Positions 34,691 through 42,976 of a DNA stretch of 64,000 bases are shown one piece after another. The notes beneath the pieces were generated by a model, which ran no database searches, was not told the origin of the DNA, and saw nothing but the letters and a program-made list of their open reading frames with translations. Numbering within the stretch: the stretch's first letter is position 1; the number at the start of each line of letters is the position of its first letter. The stretch comes from Streptomyces xanthochromogenes (GTDB taxonomy: Bacteria > Actinomycetota > Actinomycetes > Streptomycetales > Streptomycetaceae): positions 248,001 to 312,000 of the forward strand of contig NZ_BMUZ01000001.1 of assembly GCF_014650455.1 (NCBI RefSeq). Reading direction: 5' to 3'. The position numbers were made by a program, and so were the translations under genes.

Positions 34691-37249
34691 CTAGAACATG
34701 CTGAGGAGCTGCTCCTCCGTCAGCTCTGCTGCGGCGGGCGCATCCCCGTCGGGCAGGGCCAGTTCGAACCAGACCGTCTTGCCGCGCGGGGTGCGGCGGG
34801 CACCCCAGGCGGCGCTGAGCAGGCCGACGAGCTGGAGGCCCCGGCCGCCCTCGTCCGTGTCGCGGGCGCGTCGGCGCCGGGGCTGGACCAGACCCGCGTC
34901 CCACACCTCGCACACCAGCGTGCGGTCGCGCAGCAGGCGGAGCCGTATCTCGCCGTCGCCGTAGCGCAGCGCGTTGGTGACGAGCTCGCTCACCAGGAGT
35001 TCGGTCGTGTCGACCAGGTCGCCCAGGTCCCAGGCGAGCAGCTGGGTACGGGCGAGTTCCCGGGCCCGGCCCACCGAGCGGGGCTCGCGCGGCAGCCGCC
35101 AGTCGCCGACCGCGTCCGACGGCAGGCCCTGGATGCGGGCGAGCAGGAGCGCGATGTCGTCCTCGCCGTGCCGGGTGTCGAGCGAGCCGAGGACCTGGTC
35201 GCAGACGTCCTCCAGCGGGCGGTCCGGGTCGGTGAGGGTCTTGCGGAAGGCGTTGAGGCCCTCGTCGAGGGGGTGGTCGCGGGACTCGACGAGGCCGTCG
35301 GTGTAGAGGGCGAGCAGGGCGCCCTCGGGCAGATCGACCTCGACCTCCTCGAAGGGCTCCCCACCGACGCCGAGCGGCAGCCCGGGCGGCACGTCGAGCA
35401 GCATCGCGGGCTCGCCCGGGTCGTCGCCCGGCTCGACCAGGACGGGCGGCAGGTGCCCGGCGTTGGCGAACGTACAGCGGCGGGTGACCGGGTCGTAGAC
35501 CGCGTACACACAGGTCGCCAGGTAGACCTCGCCGAGGTCGGCGTCGCGGGACTTGTGGGCGACGCGGGAGGCCTGCTGGCTGCCGCCGGGGGCGCCGAGG
35601 CCCCGGGCGATCTCGTCGAGGTGCGAGAGGACTTCGGCGGGTTCGAGGTCGAGCAGCGCCAACGTCCTCACCGCGGTGCGCAGTTCACCCATGGCGACGG
35701 CGGCGCGCAGGCCGCGCCCCATCACGTCGCCGATGACGAGGGCCGTGCGGTGCCCGGGCAGTTCGATGACGTCGAACCAGTCGCCGCCGACCTCGGACTC
35801 GGCGCTGCCGGGCAGATAGCGGCAGGCGATGTCGAGCCCGGCGGCCTCCGGGTCGCCGGGCGGGAGCAGGGAGCGCTGGAGGATCAGCGCGCGCTCGTGC
35901 TCCCTGCGGTAGAGGCGGGCGTTGTCGATGCAGACCGCGGCGCGCGAAGCGAGCTCGGTGGCCAGCGCCCGGTCGCGCTCGCCGAACGGCTCACTGCCCT
36001 TGGCGCGGGCGAACTGCACCAGGCCGACGACGGTGTCGTGGGCCACCATCGGCACGGCGAGGGTGGTGTGCACCAGGCCGCCGTCGGCGCCCCGCACGGT
36101 GTGCACGCGGGCGGTGCGCAGGGCGCTCGCGTACGGGGAGTGGAACCGGTAGCGGTGGACGTCGCCCACGCCCACCTCCGCTTCGTCCGCCTCGCCGCCC
36201 TCGCCACCGGCCAGCGGCCCGTCCGAGACGGCGCTCGCGAAGGCGACCCGGCGCAGTTCGCCGCGCCCGTCGGAGGACCCGGCGGCGGGGTCGTCGCCGG
36301 CGAGCAGGGCCTGGTAGAGGTCGACCGAGGCCAGGTCGCAGAAGCCGGGGACGGTGATGTCGAGGAGTTCGCGGGCGGTGGTCTCCAGGTCGAGGGAGTT
36401 GCCCATGCGGGCGCCCGCCTCGTTCAGGAGGGCGAGGTTGCGGCGGGCGTCGGCCGCCTCGCGGGCGGCGTTGTGACGCCGGGTCACATCGATGCCGAGC
36501 CCGGCGACGCCGATGGGGCGGCCGGTGCCGCTGTGCACGCGGTAGAGGTTGATGGCCCAGTGCCTGCGGTCGGAGCCGCCGGGCGCCGCGCCGACTATCT
36601 GGAGGTCGGTGACGGACTCCCCGGTGTCCAGGACCCGTTGCAGCGCGGCCGACATCCGGTCGGCCTCCGAGCGGCTGAGATAGTCGTGGACGGTGTGCCC
36701 GCGGTGCTCGTCGGGGTCGCCGCCGAAGACGGTGGCGAACCGCCGGTTGGCTCGCAGCACCGTGAGGTCCGTGCCGAACAGCAGGAAGCCATAGGGAGAT
36801 TGACCAAAAATGGCCTGCGATGCGGCAAGGTCGGTCTCGATGCCGCGCAGAGCGCGTACGTCCACGACGATACAGAGGGCCGCGCGTTCGTCGGCGGCCG
36901 TCCGGCTCGGCATGACGTAGAGCTCGGCCAGGCCCTGGGCGCGCTCGCCGCCGTCCGGCGAGGGCAGGCGGAACGGGACGACGCCCGTCCACTCCTTGCC
37001 GTCCAGGATCTCCGTGACCCGACGATGGCCGCGCGGACGCAGTTCGGGGGGCATGAACGCGTCGACCGGATCGCGGCCGATCACGGCGGCCGCGGCCAGG
37101 CCGAACTGCTCCTCGGCCCGCAGGCTCCACTGCTCGATCAGTCCGTCCGGCCCGATCGAGAACGAGGCGACGCGGATGTAGTCATAGATCGAGCCAGGCG
37201 GACTGCTCTGCCACACGACATCGCCAGCCGTCTCAGGTATCTCGCTCAC
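34691..37249 (-). CDS. PAS-PAS-GAF-PP2C phosphatase with C-terminal RsbW-like ATPase domain
   Basis: The 852-residue cytoplasmic regulator starts at GTG 37249 after GGAGGGGAC. Domains in order: PAS at about 25-130, a second PAS at about 140-255, GAF at about 275-445, a SpoIIE/RsbU-type PP2C phosphatase at about 470-690 (SEVGGDWFDVIEL, GDVMGRGLRAAVAMGELR, YTDGLVESRD) and a GHKL ATPase at about 710-835 (ELVTNALRYGDGEIRL, DEGGRGLQL). Such proteins both dephosphorylate anti-anti-sigma factors and phosphorylate them, acting as sensors in partner-switching control of sigma factors. Many streptomycete genomes carry dozens. A separate ATPase-only gene lies just upstream on the same strand. Confidence 0.9.
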   Translation of the reverse strand: MSEIPETAGDVVWQSSPPGSIYDYIRVASFSIGPDGLIEQWSLRAEEQFGLAAAAVIGRDPVDAFMPPELRPRGHRRVTEILDGKEWTGVVPFRLPSPDGGERAQGLAELYVMPSRTAADERAALCIVVDVRALRGIETDLAASQAIFGQSPYGFLLFGTDLTVLRANRRFATVFGGDPDEHRGHTVHDYLSRSEADRMSAALQRVLDTGESVTDLQIVGAAPGGSDRRHWAINLYRVHSGTGRPIGVAGLGIDVTRRHNAAREAADARRNLALLNEAGARMGNSLDLETTARELLDITVPGFCDLASVDLYQALLAGDDPAAGSSDGRGELRRVAFASAVSDGPLAGGEGGEADEAEVGVGDVHRYRFHSPYASALRTARVHTVRGADGGLVHTTLAVPMVAHDTVVGLVQFARAKGSEPFGERDRALATELASRAAVCIDNARLYRREHERALILQRSLLPPGDPEAAGLDIACRYLPGSAESEVGGDWFDVIELPGHRTALVIGDVMGRGLRAAVAMGELRTAVRTLALLDLEPAEVLSHLDEIARGLGAPGGSQQASRVAHKSRDADLGEVYLATCVYAVYDPVTRRCTFANAGHLPPVLVEPGDDPGEPAMLLDVPPGLPLGVGGEPFEEVEVDLPEGALLALYTDGLVESRDHPLDEGLNAFRKTLTDPDRPLEDVCDQVLGSLDTRHGEDDIALLLARIQGLPSDAVGDWRLPREPRSVGRARELARTQLLAWDLGDLVDTTELLVSELVTNALRYGDGEIRLRLLRDRTLVCEVWDAGLVQPRRRRARDTDEGGRGLQLVGLLSAAWGARRTPRGKTVWFELALPDGDAPAAAELTEEQLLSMF

Positions 37250-37415
37250 GCGACCGTCCCCTCCAGCTCACCGCACCGGACCGGCCTTGACCGCAGTATT
37301 CAGCACTACGGCCCCAGCCGACACGGCGTTCACGATCACATCCCGGTCTCGTTCTTTTCCAGCCGTTGTCGACCGGTCCCGTTACGGGCTTGTGATCGTC
37401 CGTCCCTCCCTCCTT

Positions 37416-37826
37416 CTAACCATGCAGAGGCAGCTCGAACCACACGGTCTTGCCCGTTCTGCCACGACGGGTCCCCCAGCGCCGGGCGGAACAGGCCACG
37501 AGCTGCATGCCCCGGCCCCCTTCGTCGTCGATTCCGGCGGTGCGTTCGACGGGCGGATCCGGAAGGGGATCGGACACCTCCACCAGCAGGGTGGCGCCGT
37601 CGAGCCGTGCGAGCCGGACGCCGATGGGCCCCTCGGCGTACCGCAGGGAGTTGGTCACCAGCTCGCTGACCAGGAGAACCGCCACGTCCACGGTCCCGTG
37701 GTCGAGCTCCCAGCCGCGCAGGGCGTCCCGGACGGCGTGCCTCGCGGTCCGTACGGCCCCCGGTTCAGCAGGGAAGGTCCACTCGGCGCACTCGCCCGAG
37801 GTGTCGATCACGCCGATCACCCGCAT
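37416..37826 (-). CDS. RsbW-like anti-sigma factor / serine kinase, stand-alone ATPase domain
   Basis: The 136-residue GHKL ATPase contains the N box ELVTNSLRYAEGPIGVRL and the G boxes DDEGGRGMQLV and GKTVWFELP. It corresponds to the C-terminal domain of the large regulator encoded 166 bp downstream on the same strand. Proteins of this kind bind a sigma factor or phosphorylate an antagonist. Start ATG at 37826. The adjacent PP2C protein may act on the same antagonist; that is inference. Confidence 0.88.
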   Translation of the reverse strand: MRVIGVIDTSGECAEWTFPAEPGAVRTARHAVRDALRGWELDHGTVDVAVLLVSELVTNSLRYAEGPIGVRLARLDGATLLVEVSDPLPDPPVERTAGIDDEGGRGMQLVACSARRWGTRRGRTGKTVWFELPLHG

Positions 37827-37913
37827 CCGATGGTTCGGGGGGTTTGAAAACGATTAATAGGCACATACCCGATATTTGGTACGCCCTATCCCCAACTGGG
37901 GCGGATGGCGGCA

Positions 37914-38315
37914 CTAACGGCGCAATGCCCGCAGGATTCGCATGGCTTCGGCGACCGCCGGGCGGTCCTGCGGCAGCCAGTCGACGGCGTCGGCCTCCTC
38001 GGGGGCCAGCCAGCGCAGTTCGTCGTGGTCCTGGAGCGGGCGGGGTTCGCCGTAGAGCAGCTTCGCGGTCCAGGCGTGCAGCACGAGGCCGGGCCGCAGC
38101 GGCCACTCCCCCGCGATCCTTTCCAGCGGTTCGGTCTCGATGCCGAGTTCCTCGCGGAGTTCGCGCACGAGGGCCTCCTGAGCGCTCTCGCCCTGCTCCA
38201 CCTTGCCGCCGGGCAGTTCCCAGCGGCCGGCCAGCTCGGGCGGGGCGCTGCGGCGGGCGGCCAGCAGGCGCCCCCGGTCGTACACGGCTCCGGCCACCAC
38301 GACGGTCTCGTTCAT
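37914..38315 (-). CDS. NUDIX hydrolase, MutT-like
   Basis: The 133-residue protein has a complete NUDIX box, reading GGKVEQGESAQEALVRELRE and continuing ELG, with the metal-binding glutamates in place. The block PELAGRWELPGGK is typical of MutT/8-oxo-dGTPase-like and CTP-pyrophosphatase-like enzymes. It likely hydrolyses damaged nucleotides. The ATG at 38315 begins MNETVVVAGAVYD, which is the usual first strand; the longer reading to 38345 was not chosen. Confidence 0.9.
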   Translation of the reverse strand: MNETVVVAGAVYDRGRLLAARRSAPPELAGRWELPGGKVEQGESAQEALVRELREELGIETEPLERIAGEWPLRPGLVLHAWTAKLLYGEPRPLQDHDELRWLAPEEADAVDWLPQDRPAVAEAMRILRALRR

Positions 38316-38393
38316 GCGCCGGAGCGTAACGCGCGGCCGTCGCACGGCCCCATCGCGCTTGACGGGGGAGGCTGTTCAGGGGCTGCGCGGCCG

Positions 38394-38576
38394 CTACTGC
38401 TGGGCGGGGGCGCCGATCCGCTCGACCCAGTAGAGCTGCTTGTGCCCGCGGTCGTCGAGGCTGTCCGCGATGCGCTGCGCCTCGGCCTGCGTGGCGTACT
38501 TGCCGACGCGGTACTGGTTGCCGTTGTCGTCCTGGCGTATCACCAGCCAGGCGAGCACAGCACCACTGTCGTTCAT
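38394..38576 (-). CDS. SPOR-like small protein
   Basis: The 60-residue protein starts MNDSGAVLAWLVIRQDDN at ATG 38576, with GGGAGGG upstream. The pattern YRVGKYATQAEAQRIADSLD followed by QLYWVERI resembles a single SPOR fold, though it lacks a signal peptide. Highly conserved mini-proteins like this occur across streptomycetes without known function. Confidence 0.75.
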   Translation of the reverse strand: MNDSGAVLAWLVIRQDDNGNQYRVGKYATQAEAQRIADSLDDRGHKQLYWVERIGAPAQQ

Positions 38577-38796
38577 CGCATCCCTCCCGGCATCGGCGTG
38601 CAGGTCAGTAAGCATCCACAGGAAACCGCAATCCGCATATGCCCGAGCCTACGCCTGACCTTTACTCAGCGGATACGTGTTTGCACAAAGAGATACGAAT
38701 TCGGTCATCGGCCGCAGATACGAGAGGGGGCGCACCCGATGGGTGCGCCCCCTTGGTCCCGCCGGGGTCCTCCGGCGGCTCCGGCCGTCGGCCGTG

Positions 38797-39549
38797 TTAC
38801 TTCACGGGCAGGTGGTACGCGATGCGATAGCGGTCGGCCGGCACCACCACATCGGCCGTCTCCACGGCGAGGCCCGAGGCGTAATAGGTCCGCTCGATGA
38901 CGAGGACGGCATGGCCCGGCACGCCGCCGAGCGCCAGGAGCTCCTCCGCAAGCCCCGGGCGCGCGCCGACCTCCTCGACCACGTTGTCCACCACGATGTC
39001 GATCGCGGCCATCCGCTCGACCACCCCGCACCCGCCGAGCGGCCCCTCCTCCGGCAGCATCACCGGGCTGCGGCCGGTGACCGCAAGCGGCTCCCAGGAG
39101 GTGGACAGCATCATCTGTTCCCCCGCGTCCCGGAACACGTACCGCGTCCGCATCACGCGGTCGCCGGTGTCGATGCCGAGGCGCTTGGCGATCTCGGGGG
39201 TCGCCTCCTCCTGTTCGCTGCGCGACTCCCAGGTCCCGCGCGCGGCCTCCTCCGCCTGCTCCTGCCGGAACGGGCTCGCGCCCTTCGTGGGCCGGTAGCC
39301 GGAACGCGCGACCCGGCGCGGCACCGGGCGCTCGCGCACATAGGTGCCGGAGCCGGACCGGCCCTCCACCAGGCCCTCCGCCATCAGCACCTTGCGCGCC
39401 TCCAGGGCGACGGTGTCCGAAACCCCGTACTCCTCACGAATCCTGGCCTGCGAGGGAAGGCGGGTGTGTGGCGGCAGCGAACCACTCACGATCTTCTGCC
39501 TCAGATCGCTGGCTACGCGCAAATAGGCCGGCTGCTCACCGAATGTCAC
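38797..39549 (-). CDS. GntR family transcriptional regulator, HutC/UTRA type
   Basis: The 250-residue regulator starts at GTG 39549 after GGGAG. Residues 8-75 form the GntR winged helix (YLRVASDLRQKIVSGSLPPH, then SGSGTYVRE). Residues 110-245 match the UTRA effector domain (STSWEPLAVTGRSP, VLVIERTYYASG). UTRA regulators bind small ligands such as amino sugars or acids and leave DNA. No neighbouring metabolic operon reveals its target. Confidence 0.9.
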   Translation of the reverse strand: MTFGEQPAYLRVASDLRQKIVSGSLPPHTRLPSQARIREEYGVSDTVALEARKVLMAEGLVEGRSGSGTYVRERPVPRRVARSGYRPTKGASPFRQEQAEEAARGTWESRSEQEEATPEIAKRLGIDTGDRVMRTRYVFRDAGEQMMLSTSWEPLAVTGRSPVMLPEEGPLGGCGVVERMAAIDIVVDNVVEEVGARPGLAEELLALGGVPGHAVLVIERTYYASGLAVETADVVVPADRYRIAYHLPVK

Positions 39550-39705
39550 GGGCCACTCCCATCAGGTTGACAGACTGCAACAGCGTGGCAACCGTGGGTT
39601 GGCGACCGCAAGCAAAGGCCAAACATTCACTCGAAGTGATGAAGCCCCTTTACCCAGGGCGAACCCGCGGTACAGCGGGTACGTTCTGCCCGGCCCGGAA
39701 CCCTC

Positions 39706-40944
39706 TCAGACGCTTTTGGAACCATCGCTTCCGGAACCGCCGACGCTGCCGGACCCACCCGAGCCGCCTGACCCGCCGCCGGAGCGGTCGTCGGTGGACG
39801 GCGGAGTGGTGGCGAGGCCGAGCGCATCGCGCGCGGAGATCTCCACCGACTGCTTCATCGCCTTGTCCGCCGCCCCGGAGTGCAGATAGAAGGAGTCCGC
39901 GTCCAGCGAGGAGGCCGCCTTCCGCCACTCCTTCTGCGCGGTCTTCATGCCGTCGGTGTACGCCCGCACGGACGGGGACAGCCGGGCGGGCCAGCTGTGC
40001 GCGGTCAGCCCCTCGACCTCCGCGTCCATGGTCCCGGACACCTGGCTCGCCCACTTCTGGAACGCGGGCAGGTCGTCCTCGACCCGGTCCGCGTCGGGCG
40101 CCTTCGCCATCACGCGGTCGACGCCGTTGACCGCGTCCAGGAACGCGACCTGGTCGGCGTCGAGTGTCGAGGCATCGTTGCGGACCGACCCTTCGAGCTT
40201 GACGCTCTCCGAGGCGAACGCACACGTGACCGTGTGGTCGCCGAGGCCCCAGCTCTTCGGGCTCGGCGTGTAGTAGTAGGGCCCGGCCTCGGCAGGCACC
40301 TTCCACCGGTCCATGGCGTACGCCTGCTCGATGCCCCAGCAACGCTCGTCGGCCTGGGTGGAGATGGCGCTCTCGCCCGGGTAGGCCGTGCCGGTCAGCC
40401 GGAACGAGCCGGACACCTCGGCGTCGTGCTTGCCGGCGCACGGCACGATCTTCACGGAGACGACCTCGCGCTCCAGCTTGCCGCCCGGCACGTCGAAGCA
40501 GTCGCCCTTGCGCAGGTCGAGGGTGTTGCGCGAACGGCTGACGCCTTCGTTCCAGCCGTCCTTGAAGTCCCGCCAGCCGCTGCTGAGTCCACCCGTCACG
40601 ATCGAGACCACGAGCAGGATGGTGCTGATGGTCGAGAGCACCACACCGGCGACGGCCATGCCCTTGCCGCGCAGCCCCTTCTTCTTGATCCGGCCGAGGG
40701 CGAACACACCCAGGACCAGACCGAGCGGGGGTATGCAGCACACGATGCCGGTGACGAGGGAGCCGATGGCGAGCCCGCTCACGGGCGGCTGCTGGGGCAC
40801 CTGCGGATACGGGTACCAGGGCCCGCCGGTCATCGGCTGCCCCGGATATGCCCCGGGCGCCTGATGGGGCGCCGGCCAGCCGTACCCCTGCCCCGGTTGC
40901 GGCTGCTGAGGCTGCCCGGGCGCGGGCGGCGGCGGTATTTCCAC
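39706..40944 (-). CDS. DUF4190-containing membrane protein with large external domain
   Basis: The protein has a Pro/Gln-rich cytoplasmic N-terminus, two hydrophobic segments separated by a short basic turn (ALGRIKKKGLRGKG) typical of DUF4190, and an external region of about 300 residues ending in a Gly/Ser-rich tail. Cysteines at CFDVPGG, VPCAGKH, ERCWGIE and TCAFASE may pair as disulfides, as in septum-formation-like domains. I chose GTG 40944, which has GAGGAG 10 nt upstream; an ATG at 40962 overlaps that site and has no ribosome-binding site of its own. 412 residues from the GTG. Confidence 0.78.
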   Translation of the reverse strand: MEIPPPPAPGQPQQPQPGQGYGWPAPHQAPGAYPGQPMTGGPWYPYPQVPQQPPVSGLAIGSLVTGIVCCIPPLGLVLGVFALGRIKKKGLRGKGMAVAGVVLSTISTILLVVSIVTGGLSSGWRDFKDGWNEGVSRSRNTLDLRKGDCFDVPGGKLEREVVSVKIVPCAGKHDAEVSGSFRLTGTAYPGESAISTQADERCWGIEQAYAMDRWKVPAEAGPYYYTPSPKSWGLGDHTVTCAFASESVKLEGSVRNDASTLDADQVAFLDAVNGVDRVMAKAPDADRVEDDLPAFQKWASQVSGTMDAEVEGLTAHSWPARLSPSVRAYTDGMKTAQKEWRKAASSLDADSFYLHSGAADKAMKQSVEISARDALGLATTPPSTDDRSGGGSGGSGGSGSVGGSGSDGSKSV

Positions 40945-41030
40945 GGGTACGGTGCTCCTCATCGAACTGCGGCGAACTGTTGCGCGAATGCGCATCGTAC
41001 GCGGGCGGACACAGGGGATCGGGGGGCGGG

Positions 41031-42266
41031 ATGACGTCGAAGGGTGCCGCTATCGCGGCGGCGAACGCCCTGACAACACGATGGGCGCGGGAGCACACGG
41101 GCACGGACAACACCGTGTTCTCGGCCGTCGCGGTCTGGCCGCTCCTGGCCCTCCTCGCGGCCGGTGCGCACGGCCCCGCGCGCGCCGAACTGGCGGACGC
41201 CGTGGGCCTGCGCCCCGAGGAGGCGGCCGCCGGGGCCCGCGCGCTCCTGTCCCACGTCCACGCGCTGCCCGGCGTGCACACGGCGGCCGGGCTGTGGACG
41301 AGGCGCACGCTGGAGCTGCGGCCCGACTGGTCGGCCCAACTGCCGCCGGGCACCCATGGCGTGCTCACCGACGACCCCGCGCAGGACCGCGAGGCCCTGG
41401 ACGCCTGGGCATCGCAGCACACGGACGGGCTGATCACGTCCATGCCGGTCACACCAAACGGGGAGACCCGGCTGGTCCTCGCGGCGGCCCAGGCGGTACG
41501 GACGCGATGGCTGCGGCCGTTCCAGGAAGGCGCTGCCCAGCCGGAGTCCGGCCCCTGGGCCGGTCGCGAACTGGTCGCCCTGCATCGCCGCACCGCCCTG
41601 CTCGACCGGGTCGCCGTGGCCCACACCGGCCACGGCCCGCTGACCGTCCTGAAGGTGCTCGGCGATACCGGCGTCGACGTTCATCTACTGCTGGGCGAAA
41701 GAGACTTGACGGCCAGTCAAGTATTGACGAGTGGCCTGGACGTCCTGGCGGGGCGCTGCCCTGCCGTGCCCGGCGACCGGCTGCCGGACGGTGCGGCGGG
41801 GCCCGGCCTGACGGTCGGCAACGTCCGCAGCACATCGCGCGATCCCGAACTGGACGTGACCGCAACGCCGTTCGACCTCCGGGCCGAGCACGACCTGCTG
41901 ACCTCGGCTCGGCTGTTCGGTCTGGAGACGGCGACGGACTCCCGCACCCGCCACTTCGACGGCATCAGCCCGGACCCGCTCGCCCTCGGCTCGGCGCGCC
42001 AGGCAGCCACGGCCACCTTCACCGAACTGGGCTTCCGCGCGGGGTCGGTGACCGCCCTTGAGGTGGCGGCAGTCGGCCTCCCGCCCCGCCCGCGCTACTC
42101 GGTGCGCAGAGTCGAGGCGACCTTCGACCGCCCCTTCGGCTTCCTCGCCGTGCACCGCACCTCGCGCCTGGTCCTCACCGCGGGCTGGGTCGCCGAGCCC
42201 GTCCCGCTTCCGCCGTGGGACGAGTCCGAGTGGCAGGGCGGTCACGGACCTCGATCCTCTTCCTGA
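41031..42266 (+). CDS. Serpin-like protein with a shortened reactive loop
   Basis: The 411-residue protein starts MTSKGAAIAAANALTTRWAR at ATG 41031. The C-terminal part matches the serpin pattern: a breach/hinge-like ATFTELGFRAGSVTALEV, then DRPFGFLAVHRTSRLVLTAGWVAEP equivalent to the final strands. The region that should be the reactive-centre loop (about AAVGLPPRPRYSVRR) is short and proline-rich and lacks the small-residue hinge of inhibitory serpins. No signal peptide is visible. It may be a non-inhibitory serpin; assignment rests on C-terminal motifs only. Confidence 0.7.
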   Translation: MTSKGAAIAAANALTTRWAREHTGTDNTVFSAVAVWPLLALLAAGAHGPARAELADAVGLRPEEAAAGARALLSHVHALPGVHTAAGLWTRRTLELRPDWSAQLPPGTHGVLTDDPAQDREALDAWASQHTDGLITSMPVTPNGETRLVLAAAQAVRTRWLRPFQEGAAQPESGPWAGRELVALHRRTALLDRVAVAHTGHGPLTVLKVLGDTGVDVHLLLGERDLTASQVLTSGLDVLAGRCPAVPGDRLPDGAAGPGLTVGNVRSTSRDPELDVTATPFDLRAEHDLLTSARLFGLETATDSRTRHFDGISPDPLALGSARQAATATFTELGFRAGSVTALEVAAVGLPPRPRYSVRRVEATFDRPFGFLAVHRTSRLVLTAGWVAEPVPLPPWDESEWQGGHGPRSSS

Positions 42267-42436
42267 CCAGGCCGAAGAATCCCTGGTCAGACCCCTTTCC
42301 CGGACGCATCCATACCGTCCGTAATCGCTTGAAATGCGATGTGTGTCCCCCCGTGCCACGCTGGTCGAGGCCCGGAGGAGCCGAGGGAACAGCCCCGGCT
42401 CCCCGCCCCCTCACACCCCAGTAGGAGTGAACCCAG

Positions 42437-42610
42437 ATGGGCATCAAGGACCAGTTCCAGGACAAGGCGCGCGACCTGCAGGACAAGGCCAAGGACGCCA
42501 TGGGCGACAAGCGCGACGAGGCGTCGGAGCGCGCGCAGCAGGCCCAGGACAAGGGCCGGGACGCCGCGCAGGAGCAGCAGGACAAGTTCGACATGGACTA
42601 CGACGCCTGA
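42437..42610 (+). CDS. CsbD-like stress mini-protein, 57 residues
   Basis: A 57-codon gene begins MGIKDQFQDKARDLQDKAKD at ATG 42437 and ends TGA at 42610. It is almost entirely charged and alanine/glutamine-rich (repeated DKA/QDK), predicted helical and highly hydrophilic. That composition fits CsbD-like general-stress proteins or small Lea-type proteins. A 16-bp terminator hairpin follows at once (42627-42668). Confidence 0.72.
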   Translation: MGIKDQFQDKARDLQDKAKDAMGDKRDEASERAQQAQDKGRDAAQEQQDKFDMDYDA

Positions 42611-42626
42611 CGCGACGCGCTCCCAG

Positions 42627-42668
42627 ACGGAAGCGGCGCACCTGCGGCACCGGGTGCGCCGCTTCCGT
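42627..42668 (+). terminator. Terminator of the CsbD-like gene
   Basis: ACGGAAGCGGCGCACC (42627-42642) pairs exactly with 42653-42668 around a 10-nt loop, 17 bp after the stop codon. Its right half overlaps the first unit of the downstream repeat array. Confidence 0.75.
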
Positions 42669-42806
42669 GCGTGCGACACCGGGTGCGTCGGGATTCGTGC
42701 GTACGGCACCGGATGCGCCAGGGTTCGTGCGCGCGGCACCGGGTGCGACCTTTCCGTGGGTACGGCACCGGATGCGCCCGGATTCGTACGCGCGGCACCG
42801 GGTGCC
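42647..42806. repeat. Six tandem 29-30 bp repeats, each with an 11-bp palindrome
   Basis: Palindromic cores GCACC-G-GGTGC (or GGATGC) begin at 42647, 42676, 42706, 42736, 42765 and 42795, so the period is 29-30 bp. Copies 3 and 5 carry A in place of G in the right arm and a GTAC prefix, while 4 and 6 have GCGC, giving a 59-60 bp higher-order unit. The array separates the CsbD-like gene from trpE. Confidence 0.8.
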
Positions 42807-42976
42807 CCGTGGCCGGAAGAGTTTCGGCTCACGTCGGTGTCGAATCCGCAGTGGTCCGCGGGGGCCGCGGCCAATTGGTCTGGCATCGACGGCGGGCCCG
42901 CTGATTTGCTGATCCCGGCCGAGTGATCCGTATCGGCGGAAAGGGCCAACCATCCCTGCCCACATGGGAGTTCACC

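Noticed and set aside
42647..42806. CRISPR array
   Set aside because: The units are contiguous with no unique spacers between them, there are no cas genes, and the palindromic cores vary.
42837..42926. Tryptophan leader peptide before trpE
   Set aside because: A frame with two separated Trp codons exists, but there are no consecutive Trp codons and no recognisable terminator/antiterminator pair after it.
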